27,741 bases of DNA from JANJUB01 sp040081075 (GTDB lineage Bacteria > Armatimonadota > Fimbriimonadia > Fimbriimonadales > Fimbriimonadaceae), in NCBI GenBank assembly GCA_040081075.1, contig JBEBHJ010000050.1, positions 1 through 27,741 on the forward strand, in the 5' to 3' direction. Below are positions 15,446 through 22,930 of this stretch, piece after piece; within the stretch, counting starts at the first letter, position 1; every line of letters starts with the position of its first letter. A program made the translations under genes and the position numbers. The notes under the pieces are model-generated. The model ran no database searches, was not told the origin of the DNA, and saw only the letters and a list, made by a program, of their open reading frames with translations.

Positions 15446-17653
15446 CTACTGAGACGACATGAGCTGCGGAATCGCATCCTCATAAGCACACTTTAGCTCG
15501 CCCACCGGAACCTCAAGTGCTTCTCCTACGGTGAAAGTCGCACTTGAATTTGTAAACGATCCAAGCAACTCGAATTGTATTCCAGATTCTTCGCACAATA
15601 GCTGGAAGTCTTGCCAGTTTTCTCCACAATTTCCGACAATTACCCGGCCTGGAAGCTCTGAAAAGAGCTCCAATCCTTTAACAGAGATGCCACACCCCCC
15701 TGCAATTGCCATTTCGGCTAGGGCAACCGCGATACCTCCCTCAGCGCAGTCGTGAGCGCATGAGATTAATCCGCGCTCCACCGCCTCAACCAAGACCCCA
15801 CAAAGGGCTTTCTCCGCTTGCACATTGGGCGGCACTGGCACACCATTTTCAATCCCCTGAACGGCAAGCGTCTCGGACGCCCCCAGCCCCCCTTGGGGAA
15901 CCGCAGTTAATGGGGTTGAGATCAACGCGAGTGACCCGGCCCCCATGGGCGCCATGCCGATCCGTTTGTTCACATCCTCGATGATTCCAAGCATCCCGAT
16001 GAGCGGCGTTGGGAGCACTTCTCCAACTTCGCTTTCGTTATAAAAACTGACGTTGCCACTTATCACCGGTGTATCCAGGATTTCACAAGCCTCGGCAATA
16101 CCTCGAATCGATTCCTTAAACTGCCAGTAGACATGTGGCCTTTGGGGATTGCCAAAGTTCAATCCGTCGGTTACAGCCACTGGTTTGGCACCTGTGCACG
16201 CTACGTTTCGTGCCGCTTCGCAAACAGCCAAGAGGCCACCAACGTATGGGTCGAAGTAGATTTGGCGACCATTTCCGTCGATTTTTACGGCAATCCCCTT
16301 CTTGGACCCGCGTATTGCAAGTACGGCGGCATCAGCTTCGCCACACTTGAGCGTCGTTTGAGTTTGGACGGTTTGATCGTATTGCTCAGTAACCCACTTC
16401 TTACTCGCGACATTTGGAGAGGCGAGGAGCTTGAGGAGCAATTCGCGGTTGCCCAGTGTTTGAGATGGAGGCACAAATGCTTTGGCCGCTCCAAAATACT
16501 CGGGCACCTCGAAAGGAGGTTCATAGGTGGGACACATATCGGCGAGCCATCGGGCCGTGAGGTGAGCGGCAACTTCTCCGTGGCGCTTGACCACCGTTTC
16601 TCCATGTTCGTTCACCCAACCAATAACCTCGGCCCGGAGTCCCCACTTTCGGAAAATGTGAAGCACTTCATCCTCTCTTCCCTTCTCGGCGACGGCCAAC
16701 ATCCTCTCCTGGCTCTCGCTTAGCATGAGTTCGTATGCGCTCATATCGGATTCGCGCATTGGCACCTTATCCAAGTCGATATCCATCCCGACGTTGCCTT
16801 TCGCTGACATTTCGATGGTTGAGCAGGTCAGCCCGGCCGCACCCATATCTTGGATCGCCACAATTGCCCCCGTTTTAAGTGCCTCAAGAGTCGCCTCAAT
16901 CAGCAGCTTTTCGGCAAATGGGTCACCGATTTGCACGTTTGGTCGCTTTGCTTCGCTCTCCTCGTCCAAGGCTTCGCTGGCGAAAGTAGCCCCATGGATT
17001 CCATCTTTGCCTGTTGCCGAACCGATGTAGATGACAGGGTTGCCGTGACCGCTCGCCGCCGCGGTGGTCACTTCGTCAAGATTGAGCACCCCTACGCACA
17101 TGGCGTTAACCAGAGGATTTCCGGAATACCGTGGGTGGAAATTAACTTCTCCGGCGACAGTAGGCACGCCAACGCAGTTGCCGTAACCACCGATGCCGGC
17201 GACTACGTGTTCAAAGAGGTAGCGATTTCGAGCGACTTCGGGTGAATCACCTTCGATTGGCCCAAATCTCAAAGAGTTGAGACAAGCGATCGGGCGAGCC
17301 CCCATCGTCAGAATGTCTCGAATAATGCCGCCAACTCCGGTGGCCGCTCCCTGATACGGCTCCACGGCACTCGGGTGGTTGTGGCTCTCAACTTTCATCG
17401 TGATCCCAATCCCGTCCCCGATATCCACAATTCCAGCATTCTCCAGCCCCGACCCTTCCATTGCCTGCTTGTACTTCTTGAACAAAGCCAATACGGGCCG
17501 CGAATACTTGTAGCCACAGTGTTCGCTCCACATAACGGCAAACATTCCAAGCTCGGTGAGGTTGGGTTCCCTCCCCATGAGCTCGACAATTTTTTGATAT
17601 TCAAACTCATTGAGGCCCATTGAGGTGTAGACTTCGGGGGAATTGGCGACCAT
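15446..17653 (-). CDS. purL: Phosphoribosylformylglycinamidine synthase subunit II
   Basis: PurL converts FGAR, glutamine and ATP to FGAM in purine synthesis. This is the small 735-residue type that works with PurS and PurQ. Conserved stretches include NLTELGMFAVMWSEHC (with SEHC at 43-46), the ESHNHPSAVEPYQGAATG segment (from 89) that binds ATP and Mg, and GDGIGI. The start at 17653 is supported by alignment of SPEVYTSMGLNEFEYQ to the family N-terminus and by CATAAT exactly 6 nt upstream. It has no Shine-Dalgarno sequence and no leader, so a purine riboswitch is excluded at this promoter. It heads a seven-gene operon. purS and purQ are not in the window. Its start codon overlaps the divergent lipoprotein start codon by 2 nt. 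Confidence 0.97.
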   Translation of the reverse strand: MVANSPEVYTSMGLNEFEYQKIVELMGREPNLTELGMFAVMWSEHCGYKYSRPVLALFKKYKQAMEGSGLENAGIVDIGDGIGITMKVESHNHPSAVEPYQGAATGVGGIIRDILTMGARPIACLNSLRFGPIEGDSPEVARNRYLFEHVVAGIGGYGNCVGVPTVAGEVNFHPRYSGNPLVNAMCVGVLNLDEVTTAAASGHGNPVIYIGSATGKDGIHGATFASEALDEESEAKRPNVQIGDPFAEKLLIEATLEALKTGAIVAIQDMGAAGLTCSTIEMSAKGNVGMDIDLDKVPMRESDMSAYELMLSESQERMLAVAEKGREDEVLHIFRKWGLRAEVIGWVNEHGETVVKRHGEVAAHLTARWLADMCPTYEPPFEVPEYFGAAKAFVPPSQTLGNRELLLKLLASPNVASKKWVTEQYDQTVQTQTTLKCGEADAAVLAIRGSKKGIAVKIDGNGRQIYFDPYVGGLLAVCEAARNVACTGAKPVAVTDGLNFGNPQRPHVYWQFKESIRGIAEACEILDTPVISGNVSFYNESEVGEVLPTPLIGMLGIIEDVNKRIGMAPMGAGSLALISTPLTAVPQGGLGASETLAVQGIENGVPVPPNVQAEKALCGVLVEAVERGLISCAHDCAEGGIAVALAEMAIAGGCGISVKGLELFSELPGRVIVGNCGENWQDFQLLCEESGIQFELLGSFTNSSATFTVGEALEVPVGELKCAYEDAIPQLMSSQ

Positions 17654-18056
17654 GTATAGATTATGGATTCCTGGGCTGCTTCTCGGCTTGATCGTCGGAT
17701 GCGGCGGCCCCGATTACGCCGGATTTTATAGTGGGGAACAGCGCGCTGTAATGGATGATCCGGGGCTTGCCTCTACTATTGGTCGGATCGAGCTTGAGCT
17801 CAAGCGCGATGGGCGATTCTCGCTGCGGCGACTCAGCGTTGTTTGGGACGGCCGGTGGCATACCGAGGGCAACGACGTCAAACTAGAAATCCAAACAAGC
17901 ATGGGCCGCACTGTTATTGATGGCGGGCTCGTGCCAGCAAAACTCACGCTAAAGCCCGAAGGAGAGGGCTCGTTGCGATTTAACGACGGCAATGGTCAAA
18001 CCGCTGAAGACAAGAAACGTGGCGTCATCCTAGTTAAATCTACAAAACCGAAATGA
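17652..18056 (+). CDS. Small lipoprotein of unknown function
   Basis: This 134-residue protein starts MYRLWIPGLLLGLIVGC, a lipoprotein signal with the modifiable Cys at 17. The mature part is small, with alternating charged and hydrophobic residues suggesting a beta-sandwich (GRFSLRRLSVVWDGRWHTEGNDVKLEI region, given here only by its limits of about 53-79). Bacterial lipoproteins with a W-x-G-x-W-x-x-x-G layout often have lipocalin-like folds, but I cannot assign one. The ATG at 17652 shares two bases with the purL ATG on the other strand. The stop overlaps the cupin gene start (ATGA), so the two are likely cotranscribed. Confidence 0.75.
   Translation: MYRLWIPGLLLGLIVGCGGPDYAGFYSGEQRAVMDDPGLASTIGRIELELKRDGRFSLRRLSVVWDGRWHTEGNDVKLEIQTSMGRTVIDGGLVPAKLTLKPEGEGSLRFNDGNGQTAEDKKRGVILVKSTKPK
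17660..17665 (-). promoter_or_regulatory. -10 box for leaderless purL
   Basis: CATAAT on the minus strand ends exactly 6 nt before the purL ATG. It lies inside the coding sequence of the divergent lipoprotein gene. The -35 region is weak. The position predicts a transcript starting at the AUG. Confidence 0.45.
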
Positions 18057-18379
18057 TTACCCTTAACATAAACCAACTTTCAGTTCCGAGTGGCGCGGCG
18101 AGTTACTTGGAGTTTTTGCGGCAATCCAGTATGAGCATGGGACTGTACCGCCTTGAGGCCGGTGCATCCGATCCGCAGTTGCCACACTCCGAAGATGAAG
18201 TTTATGTTGTGCTCAAAGGCGAGGCCATGATTCGGGTTGGTGAAGAGGATGCTCCGGTGCGTGAAGGCTCGGTCGTATTTGTCGCCAAGTTCGTTCCTCA
18301 CCATTTTCACAGCATTACTACTGCCCTGGACGTGCTCGTTTTCTTTGCGCCCGCCGAGTATTCGAACCAGTCGGCCTAG
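18053..18379 (+). CDS. Cupin domain protein
   Basis: This 108-residue single-domain cupin has a motif-1 region LPHSEDEVYVVLKGEA (about 43-58) with a His and Glu placed to bind metal, and a motif-2 region FVPHHFHSI (about 79-87) with further His ligands. Small cupins of this type range from isomerases to dioxygenases and sensors, so no substrate can be named. No signal peptide is present, so it is cytoplasmic although its upstream partner is a lipoprotein. The start overlaps the stop of that lipoprotein gene by 4 nt. Confidence 0.88.
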   Translation: MITLNINQLSVPSGAASYLEFLRQSSMSMGLYRLEAGASDPQLPHSEDEVYVVLKGEAMIRVGEEDAPVREGSVVFVAKFVPHHFHSITTALDVLVFFAPAEYSNQSA

Positions 18380-18383
18380 GGCA

Positions 18384-18413
18384 TTGCAAAGAGCAACCCG
18401 AAGGTGTCATACT
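18384..18413 (+). promoter_or_regulatory. Candidate promoter of the tRNA-Asp/tRNA-Phe pair
   Basis: TTGCAA (-35) and CATACT (-10) are 18 nt apart. The -10 ends 12 nt before the first base of tRNA-Asp, which is suitable for a short 5' leader removed by RNase P. Confidence 0.45.
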
Positions 18414-18425
18414 TTTAGCTTCTAC

Positions 18426-18501
<76 letters not shown>

Positions 18502-18509
18502 TTTAGGTT

Positions 18510-18585
18510 GCCGCGGTAGCTCAGTTGGTAGAGCAAAGCACTGAAAATGCTTGGGTCGCCGGTTCAAGTCCGGCTTGCGGCACCA
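18510..18585 (+). tRNA. tRNA-Phe (anticodon GAA)
   Basis: The acceptor GCCGCGG pairs with TTGCGGC (two G-U pairs at the base), the D-arm has AGCTCAGTTGGTAGAGC, and the anticodon stem AAGCA/TGCTT encloses CTGAAAA with anticodon GAA at 18543-18545. The T-arm carries GGTTCAAGTCC. Discriminator is A, with CCA encoded. It lies 8 nt after tRNA-Asp and is probably cotranscribed. Confidence 0.97.
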
Positions 18586-18591
18586 TTCTCT

Positions 18592-19521
18592 TTATCTGCT
18601 CCAATCAGATATTGGGCAATCCAAGGAATGATTTTGGCGGGCAATCCAAGGAATGATTTTGGCGTTCTTGGCGTTGTCCGTACCCGTTGTCATGATCGCC
18701 CAGACCATTTCAGTTCCGTCGGGCAGGATAACCCAAGCCACGTCGTGACGGGTGTTCCCTGACCATCCGGCTTTACTGTAAAGTTTGGACCCCGAACGAA
18801 GTGCCTCGCCCGAAAACCCTCTTGTTTGAGAGTCCAAATCGCCTTCGCCAGTGGTTTTGCGATTAAGCAGAAAGCGGAGCCACTCCAATCGACTCTTGGA
18901 AACTTCCTTTAGGGCCTTCACCTTTAAATCAGTAACCCCGGCTACCTCTGCCATCAAGTTCGCGCATGCCACAGTGCTGAGTTGATTTCGGTTTTCGAAA
19001 TTTGGACCTAAAAAGGCACGCTCCCTCCCATAAGGGCCCTCGTTCCACGTCTTCTGGCAGGCATTCACCGCCGCATAACCATTTGCTTCAAAGAAGCGAT
19101 TAACGGTGCGTCGCTGGTTTTCCCAGTCCGCAAGGGCATTTCCGCTCAGTTCAGGGCCGCCCGTAGTACCAGTTATGGTATCGAGAACTAGCCCAGTTGC
19201 ATCGTTATTGGAGTCCACGATCATATCGTGAGCGGCGCGTTCGAGTTCCGGCGTCATCTTGAGTCGGCCCCGCGAAAGCGCGTCCGCCAGATGACAGACA
19301 TAGAATAGTTTTACAATACTCGCCGGATAGGTCACAACATCCCCACGATAGGAAGAAAAGTCAATGTCACGACTCTTCTTGTCGATTACGCCAACTGTAA
19401 TTGCAATATTCCCAACTCTCGCACCCGCGTCGCGAAATTCGGTCAGGGCTGAATAGACGGCGCTGCCCGCGAGGGAATCAGTATGGAGACTTGAAACGAG
19501 AGCGACGCATAGGCTAACCAC
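18592..19521 (-). CDS. Class A beta-lactamase-like serine hydrolase
   Basis: The 309-residue protein has the serine beta-lactamase/transpeptidase motifs in order: S-x-x-K in YPASIVKLF (Ser68, Lys71), S-x-N in DSNNDATG (Ser104, Asn106) and the K-T-G equivalent as KAG in YSKAGWSG (Lys250). The omega loop looks short (GPNFENRNQLS) and I cannot place a clear Glu166-type general base, so hydrolysis of beta-lactams is uncertain; it may act on peptidoglycan or other esters/amides. I chose GTG at 19521: TATTAT lies exactly 6 nt upstream, the product starts with a signal-peptide-like VSLCVALVSSLHTDSLAGSA, and the overlap with ridA disappears. The longer frame would start at 19566. The last 17 or so residues are altered by a 25-bp tandem duplication (see 18614-18663), so the native C-terminus is probably changed. 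Confidence 0.83.
   Translation of the reverse strand: MVSLCVALVSSLHTDSLAGSAVYSALTEFRDAGARVGNIAITVGVIDKKSRDIDFSSYRGDVVTYPASIVKLFYVCHLADALSRGRLKMTPELERAAHDMIVDSNNDATGLVLDTITGTTGGPELSGNALADWENQRRTVNRFFEANGYAAVNACQKTWNEGPYGRERAFLGPNFENRNQLSTVACANLMAEVAGVTDLKVKALKEVSKSRLEWLRFLLNRKTTGEGDLDSQTRGFSGEALRSGSKLYSKAGWSGNTRHDVAWVILPDGTEMVWAIMTTGTDNAKNAKIIPWIARQNHSLDCPISDWSR
18614..18663. repeat. Perfect 25-bp tandem duplication in a coding 3' end
   Basis: Two identical adjacent 25-bp copies (18614-18638 and 18639-18663; each starts GGGCAATCC and ends TTTTGGC) lie in the 3' end of the beta-lactamase-like gene. As 25 is not a multiple of three, the second copy shifts the frame, and the reading frame then stops at 18592, seven bases after tRNA-Phe. 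The perfect identity points to a recent slippage event. Confidence 0.95.
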
Positions 19522-19527
19522 GAGTGA

Positions 19528-19533
19528 ATAATA
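19528..19533 (-). promoter_or_regulatory. -10 box for the leaderless beta-lactamase-like gene
   Basis: TATTAT on the minus strand lies exactly 6 nt before the GTG at 19521. No Shine-Dalgarno sequence or clear -35 is visible. Confidence 0.45.
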
Positions 19534-19538
19534 CCGGC

Positions 19539-19544
19539 CAAAAT
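19539..19544 (+). promoter_or_regulatory. Weak -10-like box for leaderless ridA
   Basis: CAAAAT lies 6 nt before the ridA ATG and matches 4 of 6 consensus positions. There is no Shine-Dalgarno sequence. The same spacing recurs at other starts in the window, which is the main support. Confidence 0.3.
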
Positions 19545-19550
19545 AGTGGC

Positions 19551-19931
19551 ATGGATACTCAAGCAATCGCTACCAACAATGCCCCGGCCGCCATCGGCCC
19601 TTACAGCCAGGCAATCCGCGCTGGCAATCACCTTTTCATGAGCGGCCAAATTCCCCTCCGGCCCGACGGAACGCTAGTGGAAGGCGACGTGCGCGAGCAA
19701 GTCACTCAAGTAATCGCAAATATGAAGGCTGTGCTCGAAGCCGCTGGGCTCTCATTTTCCCATGTCGTGAAGACCACCATCTTTTTGAGTTCAATGGATC
19801 ACTTCGCAGTTGTCAATGAGGTCTATGGCGCGGTTTTCACAGGAAATCCGCCCGCTCGCTCAACGGTGGCGGTTGCGGGATTGCCCAAGAGCGTTGACGT
19901 AGAAATCGAAGCGATTGCCTACGCCGATTAG
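19551..19931 (+). CDS. ridA: RidA family enamine/imine deaminase
   Basis: RidA hydrolyses reactive 2-aminoacrylate-type enamines/imines produced by PLP enzymes, protecting the cell. The 126-residue length is typical. Family features are NNAPAAIGPYSQAIRAGNHLF at the N-terminus (here given by its span, residues about 8-28), SGQIPL, and PARSTVAV with the conserved Arg needed for activity, followed by VDVEIEAIAYAD. I chose ATG at 19551 because the family starts there; an in-frame GTG at 19524 would add nine unusual residues. It is divergent from the beta-lactamase-like gene and convergent with the M42 peptidase gene, with a 6-nt gap. Confidence 0.95.
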   Translation: MDTQAIATNNAPAAIGPYSQAIRAGNHLFMSGQIPLRPDGTLVEGDVREQVTQVIANMKAVLEAAGLSFSHVVKTTIFLSSMDHFAVVNEVYGAVFTGNPPARSTVAVAGLPKSVDVEIEAIAYAD

Positions 19932-19937
19932 ACCAGG

Positions 19938-20978
19938 TTAAGAGTAGCTGTAATCCCCGTTGTGGGCGTCTTCAATGTACTTCGTGAGTAGTTCAACTGA
20001 AGCGTCCACATCGTCAATATGAACCGTCTCATTCACGGTATGAACATAGCGCGTGGGAATTGAGAGAGTAAACGCCGGAATGCCGCCGTGAAGGCGCTGC
20101 ACACCACCAGCATCCGTTCCTCCCATTGGCAAAACTTCCATCTGGTACATGATCTTGTGCTTAGTCGCCAGATCGCGGAAGTGTTTCACGAGCTTGGGGT
20201 GGCAGAGTAACGATGAATCCATGATCTTGATTGCTGTCCCCTGTCCCAATCTCGTGATTTGATCCTGTTCAGGGATTCCTGGAATATCGTTGGCGAGGGT
20301 GATGTCAATCGCCACGCAAATATCTGGCTTGATCGCGGAGCCGCTGGCAGCGGCACCTCTCAACCCGATTTCTTCTTGAACCGTTGCAACGGCATGAACT
20401 TCGATTTTCGACTTTTTGGCAGCTTTGACAGCCTCAATCATCGTATACACGGCAACCCGGTCATCCATACACTTGCACGTAAGAAGCTTGCCCATCTGCT
20501 GTAGTGTGCGATTCATAGTGACCATGTCACCCAATGCGATTTTCTTCTTTGCCTCTTCGCCGCTGAGCCCCGCATCAACAAAATAGGTGTCAATCCCCGG
20601 GGATTTGGCAGCTTCGTCGGCCGAGAGCAAGTGTTTGGGCTTCTGGCCGCTCATGAGGACACCATTGATTGGCCCCTTAGCGGTATGAACAAAAACCCTC
20701 TGGCTGGCCATTTGCCGCGGATCCCATCCACCCAGAGGCTGAATGCGAATGAAGCCCTTATCGTCAATGAACTTGACGATAAAACCAATTTCATCCATGT
20801 GCGCGGCTAGCATCAGTTTTTTGTCGCCAGAGCCCTTTACGCAGTGGACGTTACCCATCAAATCCACCTTGATATCGCAGTGATCCTTCAACTCTGATAT
20901 GACAATTGCGCGGATAAGGTCTTCTTGGCCGGGTACGCCATGGGCCTCGGTTAGCTTTTTGAGAAGGTCTAAGTTCAT
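19938..20978 (-). CDS. M42 family metallopeptidase (glutamyl aminopeptidase/endoglucanase-like)
   Basis: M42 peptidases form cytoplasmic dodecameric aminopeptidases with two metal ions. The 346-residue protein carries the metal- and catalytic-site motifs in order: AAHMDEIGF (His60, Asp62), the CMDDRV segment with a bridging Asp, QEEIGLRGA with the general-base Glu, VAIDIT with the next Asp ligand, and the His in RYVHT near the C-terminus. GGTDAG is also present. The start at 20978 gives the usual N-terminus LDLLKKLTEAHGVPGQED with AAGG upstream; the frame remains open to 21041, but that extension is atypical. By family it trims peptides from the N-terminus; the preferred residue cannot be read from sequence. 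Confidence 0.94.
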   Translation of the reverse strand: MNLDLLKKLTEAHGVPGQEDLIRAIVISELKDHCDIKVDLMGNVHCVKGSGDKKLMLAAHMDEIGFIVKFIDDKGFIRIQPLGGWDPRQMASQRVFVHTAKGPINGVLMSGQKPKHLLSADEAAKSPGIDTYFVDAGLSGEEAKKKIALGDMVTMNRTLQQMGKLLTCKCMDDRVAVYTMIEAVKAAKKSKIEVHAVATVQEEIGLRGAAASGSAIKPDICVAIDITLANDIPGIPEQDQITRLGQGTAIKIMDSSLLCHPKLVKHFRDLATKHKIMYQMEVLPMGGTDAGGVQRLHGGIPAFTLSIPTRYVHTVNETVHIDDVDASVELLTKYIEDAHNGDYSYS

Positions 20979-21224
20979 GAGCCTTGTTTCTACCTGAAAA
21001 CGCAGGACGCGCACGGAACCATTCGAAAAAACCGTCGTCAATTTAACAGTGCTTTACCTGTAAGTATTACCGGGAACGAGGCACGTGTGGCGATGGAATG
21101 CCCCTCATTTTTGCTGGAACAGAAAATTGCTTGAAATGGCACACAGATTTGCCAGGAAGATGTGGAATAGATAACGTAGGCGGTTAGTCAAACAAAAATA
21201 AATGAGAGGGGTGGATTCAAAAAT

Positions 21225-21494
21225 ATGTCAATGCCACATGGATTAAGAACCGACGTCGGTGGACGTGGAGTTCGTTTAACAAAGAGAGAGATTGAAGTTT
21301 TGAGCTTGATTGCTCAGGGTAACAGCAGCAAAGAGGCTGCTGATGCACTTTACGTGTCTAAGCGCACAGTGGATTTCCACTTAGCGAATATCTACGATAA
21401 ATTGCAAGTGAATAATCGTGTACAGGCTTTTCGAGCCGCAACACGACTCGGGTTGATTCCGTTTGAGCCGAACTTCGGCTTCATGCGGGACTAA
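21225..21494 (+). CDS. Small LuxR-type helix-turn-helix regulator
   Basis: The 89-residue protein is essentially a lone GerE/LuxR DNA-binding domain: LTKREIEVLSLIAQGNSSKE (about 18-37), then the recognition region YVSKRTVDFHLANIYDKL (about 43-60), then NNRVQAFRAATRLGLI. It has no receiver or ligand-binding domain, like GerE of Bacillus, so its activity is probably set by expression level or by a partner. GAGAGGGG lies about 13 nt before the ATG, with a second ATG two codons later. About 180 nt separate it from the divergent M42 gene, leaving room for regulation. A strong terminator follows. Confidence 0.92.
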   Translation: MSMPHGLRTDVGGRGVRLTKREIEVLSLIAQGNSSKEAADALYVSKRTVDFHLANIYDKLQVNNRVQAFRAATRLGLIPFEPNFGFMRD

Positions 21495-21520
21495 GACTAA
21501 CGCTTCAAAATCGCATTACC

Positions 21521-21553
21521 GGGACCTGGTGGGGAGACCAGGTCCCATTTTTT
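21521..21553 (+). terminator. Intrinsic terminator of the LuxR-type gene
   Basis: A perfect 10-bp stem (GGGACCTGGT at 21521-21530, ACCAGGTCCC at 21537-21546) with loop GGGGAG is followed by ATTTTTTG. It lies 27 nt after the stop codon. It also sits 18 nt past the stop of the convergent cyclophilin gene but without a U-tract on that strand. Confidence 0.93.
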
Positions 21554-21564
21554 GTTTGTTTAAA

Positions 21565-22209
21565 CTAGTCTGTCAACGGCCACTTCTTGATCGAAATCTT
21601 GATCGTATTCCGCTCAAGTGGATTATCCCGAGCATCACGATCTTGACCGACAATCTTGTCAGCGACCTTCAGGCCCGCCGCTTCTTCGCTGTCTTTCTCT
21701 GAGCCATCTCTCACAACTCGTCCGAAAACTGTGTATTGGTTATCGAGAAACTTCACGTGCTTCACGCAGATGAAGAACTGGCTCCCGGCTGAATCTGGAT
21801 CGCTCGATCTTGCCATGCTCAAGATGCCGCGATCATGGGTCACGGAGTTGAACTCGGCCTTGACGGAGTATCCCGGGCCACCGGTTCCGTGCATCGAACG
21901 ATTCTCGTTCTTCGAATTCGGATCTCCTCCTTGAATCATGAAATCGGGAATCACGCGATGAAAAATCGTGCCGTTGTAAAACTCTTCCTTTGCCAACTTT
22001 TTGAAGTTGGCTACGTGGCCGGGGGCAACGTCATTGTAGAATCGAAGCAATATCCGACCAAACTTGGTCTCGATGACCGCGATCTCCTCGCCGTCAAGCG
22101 GCTTTTTGTCGGCGAGAGACGAGGTTCCGCCGATCTCGGTCGGCGTTTGCGTAGGATCAATTTCGTTCATAGGCTTATTAAGGGTGCAAATCAGGGCAAG
22201 GTTTAACAT
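21565..22209 (-). CDS. Cyclophilin-type peptidyl-prolyl isomerase (second copy)
   Basis: The enzyme interconverts cis and trans X-Pro bonds. The 214-residue protein keeps the main active-site motifs: FHRVIPDFMIQGGDPNS (catalytic Arg, then Phe-Met-x-Gln) and GSQFFICV. The usual Trp near position 121 is missing and the usual His near 126 is Tyr (NQYTVFGR), as in many bacterial cyclophilins. It is closely similar to the upstream gene over the whole domain, including the lead-in KPLDGEE and the trailing KVADKIV, so the pair arose by tandem duplication. Unlike its partner it has no lipobox; the N-terminus MLNLALICTLNKPMNE is short and weakly hydrophobic, and the true start could be the Met at 22170. 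Its location is therefore uncertain. Confidence 0.9.
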   Translation of the reverse strand: MLNLALICTLNKPMNEIDPTQTPTEIGGTSSLADKKPLDGEEIAVIETKFGRILLRFYNDVAPGHVANFKKLAKEEFYNGTIFHRVIPDFMIQGGDPNSKNENRSMHGTGGPGYSVKAEFNSVTHDRGILSMARSSDPDSAGSQFFICVKHVKFLDNQYTVFGRVVRDGSEKDSEEAAGLKVADKIVGQDRDARDNPLERNTIKISIKKWPLTD

Positions 22210-22213
22210 AGTT

Positions 22214-22921
22214 TCACTTCAAGGGCCAGGTCATGATTTTGACCTTCATTTCAATCTTTTGGTTCGGATTGTCGCTCTTATCCCGGGGCTGATTTACAAT
22301 CTTATCAGCAACGGCGAGGCCAGCCGGTTCCTCGGCTCCTTCTTTCTCTGTGCCATCAAAAACCACGCGACCAAACGCTGTGTATTGGGTATCAAGCGAA
22401 AACGAGTTCGCGACGCAAATGAAGAACTGAGAACCAGCCGAGTTAGGGTCTGTAGAACGCGCCATGCTTAGAACACCTCGAACATGGCTGATTTCGCTGA
22501 ACTCAGCGTTTACGCTGTAGCCGGGGCCGCCCTGACCGTCATCCGCTCGATCCGCGTTCTTTGAGTTGGGGTCGCCGCCCTGGATCATGAATCCTGGAAT
22601 CACGCGGTGAAAGGTTGTTCCATCATAGAATCCCTTCTTAGCGAGATCCTTAAAGTTCTTAACGTGGTTCGGTGCCTTGTCTTCGAAAAATCTCAGGATA
22701 ATTCGCCCGAACTTAGTTTCCAAAACCGCAACTTCTTCGCCATCAAGGGGCTTTTGATCGCGAAGCTCCGACGTTGATAGTTTGAGTTCGGAGGGCGTCG
22801 CGGTGGTCGATGTCGTTGTCTTTGGATCAGGCGTAGCGTCAGTTTTCGTTTCTGGCTTGGGATCACACCCAACGAGGGCAAAAAGAAGACCCACAAGAAT
22901 CAAAAGTGTTCTTTTCTTCAT
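22214..22921 (-). CDS. Cyclophilin-type peptidyl-prolyl isomerase, lipoprotein (first copy)
   Basis: The 235-residue protein begins MKKRTLLILVGLLFALVGC, a lipoprotein signal with Cys19, followed by a Thr/Pro/Lys-rich linker (about 20-50) and a cyclophilin domain. Catalytic motifs are intact: FHRVIPGFMIQGGDPNS and GSQFFICV; TQYTAFGRV replaces the usual His with Tyr. It should be a membrane-anchored isomerase aiding the folding of exported proteins. AGGAGGCG lies 5 nt before the ATG. The next cyclophilin gene starts 4 nt after its stop, and the DNRLRE-like gene ends 9 nt upstream, making a three-gene operon. Confidence 0.94.
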   Translation of the reverse strand: MKKRTLLILVGLLFALVGCDPKPETKTDATPDPKTTTSTTATPSELKLSTSELRDQKPLDGEEVAVLETKFGRIILRFFEDKAPNHVKNFKDLAKKGFYDGTTFHRVIPGFMIQGGDPNSKNADRADDGQGGPGYSVNAEFSEISHVRGVLSMARSTDPNSAGSQFFICVANSFSLDTQYTAFGRVVFDGTEKEGAEEPAGLAVADKIVNQPRDKSDNPNQKIEMKVKIMTWPLK

Positions 22922-22930
22922 ATTCGCCTC

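Noticed and set aside
17540..17760. Purine riboswitch controlling purL
   Set aside because: The purL start has a -10 box 6 nt upstream and no leader, and the upstream bases are coding on the other strand; no aptamer-like core is visible.
18053..18056. ATGA at the lipoprotein-cupin junction as a programmed frameshift
   Set aside because: It is an ordinary stop-start overlap between two complete genes, with no slippery sequence.
21137..21152. Sigma-54-like element (TGGCAC ... TTGC) upstream of the LuxR-type gene
   Set aside because: The GG and GC pairs are 13 nt apart instead of the 12 required by the -24/-12 element, and no sigma-54 activator site or gene is visible nearby.
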